Assembly (NCBI GenBank): GCA_003156235.1
Contig: PMGP01000422.1
Coordinates: 219-24,517 of the forward strand
From: Acidobacteriaceae bacterium
GTDB taxonomy: Bacteria; Acidobacteriota; Terriglobia; Terriglobales; Acidobacteriaceae
Reading direction: 5' to 3'
Length of the DNA stretch: 24,299 bases
This document shows, one piece after another, positions 20,739 to 24,299 of this stretch. Each line of letters starts with the position of its first letter. The stretch's first letter is position 1. Made by a program: the position numbers and the translations under genes. The notes beneath the pieces were generated by a model that worked only from the letters and a program-made list of their open reading frames with translations, was not told the origin of the DNA and searched no databases.

Positions 20739-23018
20739 ATGAAGAGGCATATACAAAAACTGTTGAAGGTCGTGCTGATAATAGCCGCCGTATTGCCGGC
20801 TTCATTACCGCTAGGCGCTCAGGCGCCTCTGACGCTGATGGTGGAAGATAGCCGCGGCGCCGCCTTGGCAGGTGTAACTGTCGAGGATGCTGCGGGCCTC
20901 CAACTGGGTCGCACAGACGCCGAAGGAAGGCTGACAGTTCAGTGCGCCACTCCCTGTAGCCTGCGCGTGGCCGCTGCCGGGTTTCGCCAGATGAGTTTGC
21001 AACTCAGCATTGACGCAACCGTTCAGTTGCAACCTGCCTCAAACAGCGAAGAGGTGACGGTTACTGCATATCGCGCACCGCTGGGCGTGCTGGAGAGCCC
21101 CACTGATTCGCGGCTGCTTTCGCAGGCTGCCCTCGACACCACTCCTGCAATAACCCTGGATGGCGTGATGCGCCAACTGCCTGGAGTCGAATTGTTTCGC
21201 CGCTCCAGTTCCCTGGTGGCCAACCCTACCTCGCAGGGAGTTAGCTTGCGCGGACTCGGTTCCACTTCGGCCAGCCGTACGCTGGTCACCGAAGACGATA
21301 TACCGCTCAACGACGCTTTTGGCGGATGGATACATTGGGAGGAGCAGCCCGAACTATCGGTCAATAGCATCGAAGTGGTGCGCGGCGGCGCCAGCGACCT
21401 CTATGGATCGAGCGCTATCGGCGGCGTCATCAGCCTGGTGCCGGCGCGGCCCACAGAAGATTTGGCCGAGCTGAGAAGCAGCTACGGCGCAGAAGGAACC
21501 TACGACGATAGTTTGCGTCTCCAGGCCAAGCTCGGCCCTTGGGGTTTGTTGGCGAGCGGCGGCATTATCGGCGCCGACGGTTATATCCAGGAGGCTCCGT
21601 GGCAGCGCGGTCCGGTGGACATCGCCTCTAATATGCATAGCGAGAATGGCGTTTTTCTGGTCGAGCACGACAGCGGCTCACTGCGCTTCTTCGTCCGGGG
21701 CAACGGCTTCAACGAGGCACGCGGCAACGGAACACCTTATCAGACCAACGGAACCCGCATTTGGCGCTATGCGATCGGCGGCGACTGGCGCGGTCCGCAC
21801 AGAAGTTTCCTGACCACGCGGCTCTACGGCTCCACGGAGCATTATCGCCAAACCTTTTCGAGCATCTCCAATCTGTCCAGCTTTGGCGTCCCCAATTGCT
21901 CTTATCGCTGCAGTGAGATTCCCACGCGCTTCTCGCTCACGCCAAACAACGAGCTGGGCGCCGCGACACATTGGAATCAGCCTCTCGGCGCGGGATTGCT
22001 CGTGGTGGTCGGGGCGGACACGCACGACGTGCGCGTGTGGGACCGGGAGCAGACCTTCGGAAACTCTGCCGCTTTGACCAATCTCCACGACCATCAGCGG
22101 GACTCCGCGGCTTATGCCGAGCTGATGTGGGTCAGGCGCTCCTGGACGCTGATCGCTTCTGGCCGAATGGATTGGTTCCAGAACTACGACGGCCAGCTTT
22201 TGATCTGGAACGGATCGAGTTGGGGACTGGAGCAAACCCAGCCTGCGCAATTCGACCAGAGGGTCTTCGATCCCCGCCTGGGTCTCGCGCGTAAGCTCTG
22301 GAATCACTGGGCCGTCTCCGCCTCCGGCTTCCGCGCCTTTCGCGCACCCACACCCAACGAACTCTACCGCTCCACACAGGTGGGCAACCAGCTCACCGAG
22401 CCCAATGGCTCATTGCTCATCGAACGCGCCACAGGCTGGGAGAGTGGTCTATCAACCGAGTGGCGCTGGGGCACGATTCGCTCCAGTTACTTCCTTACTC
22501 AGGTCAACCGCCCCATCTCTGCTGTGACCATCGACTCGCAGTCTTCTCCAATCCTGCTTATGCGCGAGAATCTTGGCCAGATCGAAAGCCGCGGCGTAGC
22601 TCTGGACTTTACGCTTGCGCCCCACCGTTGGCTGGCCGTCGACGGCGGATACCAGTATGCGCATGCGGTTGTCACCCAGGGCAGCGAATACCTGGGCAAC
22701 TGGATTCCCGAGGTTGCCCGCAACATGGCCACGCTGAATGCGCGCGCCAACAATCAGCGGATTGGGATACTCAACTTGCAAGGCCGTCTGAGTGGCCGGC
22801 AGTTTGACGATGCAGCCAATAGTGCCTTGCTGCACGGGTATTTCCGCCTGGACGCATATGCCTCGCGCAATTTCGGCAGGCGTTTCCAGATATTCACAGC
22901 CTGCGAAAATCTGCTCGACCGCCAAATCGAGGTTGCCAAGACTCCCACAACCACCTTGGCGATGCCACGCGCGGCGCGTGCAGGATTCCAGGTGCGGCTA
23001 GGCGGCGAAAGCAGATAA
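20739..23018 (+). CDS. TonB-dependent outer membrane receptor
   Basis: A 759-residue protein. A signal peptide (KR, then LLKVVLIIAAVLPASLPLG, cut after AQA at about 29) is followed by a small carboxypeptidase-regulatory-like domain (30-100; GVTVEDAAGLQLGRTDAEGR). A TonB box-like EEVTVTA (about 104-110) comes next. The plug domain (about 125-235) includes LDGVMRQLPGVELF, GVSLRGLGSTSASRTLV and IEVVRGGASDLYGSSAIGGVI. The rest alternates short polar and aromatic strands as in a 22-strand barrel and contains the usual late motifs (RAFRAPTPNELYR; YFRLDAYASRNFG; ACENLLDRQIEV). The last residues GFQVRLGGESR extend slightly past a barrel-type end. It should import a large ligand such as a siderophore, vitamin or glycan with TonB energy. 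It may take up the product of the adjacent cluster, but the ligand is unknown. Confidence 0.93.
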   Translation: MKRHIQKLLKVVLIIAAVLPASLPLGAQAPLTLMVEDSRGAALAGVTVEDAAGLQLGRTDAEGRLTVQCATPCSLRVAAAGFRQMSLQLSIDATVQLQPASNSEEVTVTAYRAPLGVLESPTDSRLLSQAALDTTPAITLDGVMRQLPGVELFRRSSSLVANPTSQGVSLRGLGSTSASRTLVTEDDIPLNDAFGGWIHWEEQPELSVNSIEVVRGGASDLYGSSAIGGVISLVPARPTEDLAELRSSYGAEGTYDDSLRLQAKLGPWGLLASGGIIGADGYIQEAPWQRGPVDIASNMHSENGVFLVEHDSGSLRFFVRGNGFNEARGNGTPYQTNGTRIWRYAIGGDWRGPHRSFLTTRLYGSTEHYRQTFSSISNLSSFGVPNCSYRCSEIPTRFSLTPNNELGAATHWNQPLGAGLLVVVGADTHDVRVWDREQTFGNSAALTNLHDHQRDSAAYAELMWVRRSWTLIASGRMDWFQNYDGQLLIWNGSSWGLEQTQPAQFDQRVFDPRLGLARKLWNHWAVSASGFRAFRAPTPNELYRSTQVGNQLTEPNGSLLIERATGWESGLSTEWRWGTIRSSYFLTQVNRPISAVTIDSQSSPILLMRENLGQIESRGVALDFTLAPHRWLAVDGGYQYAHAVVTQGSEYLGNWIPEVARNMATLNARANNQRIGILNLQGRLSGRQFDDAANSALLHGYFRLDAYASRNFGRRFQIFTACENLLDRQIEVAKTPTTTLAMPRAARAGFQVRLGGESR

Positions 23019-23044
23019 TTTATTGCTTCCAGGAGAAGCTCTCA

Positions 23045-23087
23045 TAAAAAACGGCGAACGGCCATTGAAAGAAATGGCCGCCCGCCG
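23045..23087 (-). terminator. Intrinsic terminator between convergent genes
   Basis: A perfect 8-bp stem (CGGCCATT at 23059-23066 with AATGGCCG at 23073-23080) has a 6-base loop. An outer CGGCG/CGCCG pairing (23052-23056 with 23083-23087) extends it across a 2x2 internal loop. On the minus strand the hairpin is followed at once by TTTTTTA (complement of 23045-23051), a classical terminator for the lectin-like gene. On the plus strand the hairpin could also slow or stop transcription from the TonB receptor gene, but no U-run follows. Confidence 0.78.
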
Positions 23088-23114
23088 GTGAAATCGTAAT
23101 GAGTTACGGAACCA

Positions 23115-24299
23115 TTATGGAACCGAATAACTCCAGCTTGCTACTTGCTGCACCGCGGTGAAAGCTCCCGTGCTTCCCGTGAAGCCGACATAAGCCGTGG
23201 TGCTCCCGACTATGCTGGGAATATTTACTGTAAATTGGTTGGCAACGCTGGCTCCCGTCTTTGTGTCTGTCAACGTCACGGTCAGCGTTGTTCCGCTATA
23301 CATTAGATGCGCATGAATCAGGTCGCCGCTTAACAGCGTTACTCCGCTGGAACTCAGATCTGTTGCCGGCATGGTTGGTGCCGCGCCGTCTGTGTACACA
23401 CCGATGGAATCCGTGCCTTCACCCGCATCGTTGTAGATATCGAACTTCAGAGCCACGCTGTTCTGAATGCCCTGATAGCCGAGTCCACTGCCGCCACTTC
23501 CAAGGGCCCACATTCCTTTTGGGTCGTTCTGAATTGTGAAGGTCATTCCATCGGCAACTGCGTTCAGTATCTGGAATGTAAAATCTGTAGTGAAGCCGCT
23601 GATGGGAACCATTGTCGTAGACCACGCGCTCCGCATTTCCCCCGTTCCCCCGTCGGTGAGTTGCAGCACTCCGCCGGTCACAGTCGAGCCGTTGTTCAGC
23701 GATAGACTACTGGCCGTCAATCCGCCACTCGGATCGTTGATGTAAGTGGTTTCCAGATTGATGGTGTAAGCCGCCGTGGCCGCCGAACTGTTGTTACAGT
23801 TCGTTTCAATTGCGATAGCTTCCAGCGTCTCTGTCGCGCTCACCGTAATGGGGCCAATGTACTTCGTTGATTTGCTCGTTGGTGTAGTCCCGTTGGTTGT
23901 GTAGTAGAAGGTTGCGCCTGCCGTAGCATCGCTGATGGTCACTGTTTGCGATGCTGTGTAAGTTCCTGACGCGGGTGAGAAAGTCGGCGCAGGCAGCACT
24001 GCGTTGATGGTATAAACTGCCGTCGTAGCAAGGCTGTTTGTGTATCCTGTTTCCACTGCGATGGCTTCCAGTGTCTCTGTCGCACTGACTGTGATCGCAG
24101 CGCTGTATACGCTGGACGAAGTGGTGGGTGTCGTCCCGTTAGTGGTGTAGTAGATGGTTGCGCCTGCCTTAGCATCGCTGATGGTCACTGTTTGCGATGC
24201 CGTGTAAGTTCCTGCCGCTAGCGAAAACGTCGGCGCAGGCAGCACTGCGTTGATGGTATAAACTGCCGTCGTAGCAGGGCTGTTTGTGTATCCTGTTTC
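23115..24299 (-). CDS. Surface protein: chitobiase C-terminal-type repeats plus L-type-lectin-like domain, 5' partial
   Basis: It reads in from the right edge; 394 codons are visible and the GTG at 24245 is internal. The N-terminal visible part has two full and one partial ~82-residue repeats of the CHB_HEX_C_1 type (APTFS, GTYTASQTVTISDA, YYTTNGTTPT, ITVSATETLEAIAVE, AVYTIN), Ig-like modules that often link domains of extracellular bacterial proteins. The C-terminal ~225 residues resemble a legume (L-type) lectin beta sandwich: DGMTFTIQND, NSVALKFDIYNDAGEGTDS, a late STTAYVGFTGSTGAF and QVASWSY at the very end. The composition (Thr/Ser/Gly-rich, nearly Cys-free) suits a secreted carbohydrate-binding protein. 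It converges with the TonB gene on a shared terminator and is probably unrelated to the NRPS cluster. Confidence 0.82.
   Translation of the reverse strand, partial: ETGYTNSPATTAVYTINAVLPAPTFSLAAGTYTASQTVTISDAKAGATIYYTTNGTTPTTSSSVYSAAITVSATETLEAIAVETGYTNSLATTAVYTINAVLPAPTFSPASGTYTASQTVTISDATAGATFYYTTNGTTPTSKSTKYIGPITVSATETLEAIAIETNCNNSSAATAAYTINLETTYINDPSGGLTASSLSLNNGSTVTGGVLQLTDGGTGEMRSAWSTTMVPISGFTTDFTFQILNAVADGMTFTIQNDPKGMWALGSGGSGLGYQGIQNSVALKFDIYNDAGEGTDSIGVYTDGAAPTMPATDLSSSGVTLLSGDLIHAHLMYSGTTLTVTLTDTKTGASVANQFTVNIPSIVGSTTAYVGFTGSTGAFTAVQQVASWSYSVP
23754..24299 (-). repeat. 246-bp tandem repeats encoding Ig-like modules
   Basis: The block is repeated every 246 bases (82 codons). For example GGCGCAGGCAGCACTGCGTT occurs at 23987 and again at 24233, and the following ~45 bases are nearly identical between copies. 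Two full copies and the start of a third are visible. Such high DNA-level identity implies recent duplication or gene conversion and would break a short-read assembly at this edge. Confidence 0.85.

Noticed and set aside
21678..22307. Minus-strand ORF of 209 codons within the TonB receptor
   Set aside because: The plus-strand frame has the full signal-plug-barrel layout; the antisense translation looks like noise.
24243..24245. GTG as the start of the lectin-like protein
   Set aside because: The frame stays open to the window edge and the upstream codons continue the same repeat (TNSPATTAVYTIN), so the real start lies outside.
23754..24299. CRISPR-like or non-coding tandem repeat
   Set aside because: The 246-base period is a multiple of three, the repeats are coding without stops, and they give a known extracellular module.

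Overview
The window carries the 3' part of a hybrid NRPS/PKS gene cluster in a bacterium of moderately high GC, followed by a block of glycosyltransferase and hexapeptide-acyltransferase genes, a TonB-dependent receptor and a repeat-rich lectin-like surface protein. The likely host is an Acidobacteriota (Terriglobia-type) bacterium. I infer this from the TonB receptor with an N-terminal carboxypeptidase-regulatory-like domain and from the protein combining chitobiase C-terminal-type repeats with an L-type-lectin-like domain. No marker gene fixes the taxonomy. Genes run off both edges: the left edge is inside an acyl-adenylating enzyme and the right edge is inside a tandem repeat, so the window may be a whole contig.

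Region 1 (3-12312, plus strand) is the assembly line. Gene 1 is A-T with an exact threonine specificity code. Gene 2 is KS-AT-ACP-aminotransferase-C-A-T, with a malonyl-type AT and a glycine-like A domain. Gene 3 is C-T-TE with no A domain. Successive genes overlap by ATGA, so they are almost certainly one translationally coupled operon. Read colinearly, the line attaches Thr, extends it with malonate, converts the beta-ketone to an amine (predicted 3,4-diamino-5-hydroxyhexanoyl unit), adds a probable Gly, and finishes on a T-TE module whose amino acid must come from elsewhere or which only relays the chain. The first ~120 codons of gene 1 are not NRPS: they match acetyl-CoA synthetase (Acs). 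The switch falls exactly on the conserved TSGSTGKPKG motif. This is either a misassembly or a real ANL-superfamily recombinant, and the true upstream part of the cluster (C domain, loading module) is not visible.

Region 2 (12309-17565, plus strand) continues the operon by ATGA overlap or very short gaps: a DXD-containing possible sugar transferase, two GT4 glycosyltransferases, a GT2 glycosyltransferase and a left-handed beta-helix acyltransferase. They may glycosylate and acylate the peptide, or belong to an exopolysaccharide locus that has become linked to it. A short, coupled ORF start at 17562 looks like the stump of a gene cut off by the convergent gene that follows.

Region 3 (17653-20641) holds a minus-strand GT4 gene, then after a divergent intergenic region a short CysE-like acyltransferase and an overlapping GT2 gene on the plus strand. 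Region 4 (20739-24299) has the TonB-dependent receptor (plus) and the lectin-like repeat protein (minus), which converge on a strong hairpin terminator. No transporter, MbtH protein, phosphopantetheinyl transferase, tRNA, rRNA, transposase or CRISPR array was seen. No gene-free stretch exceeds about 175 bases.
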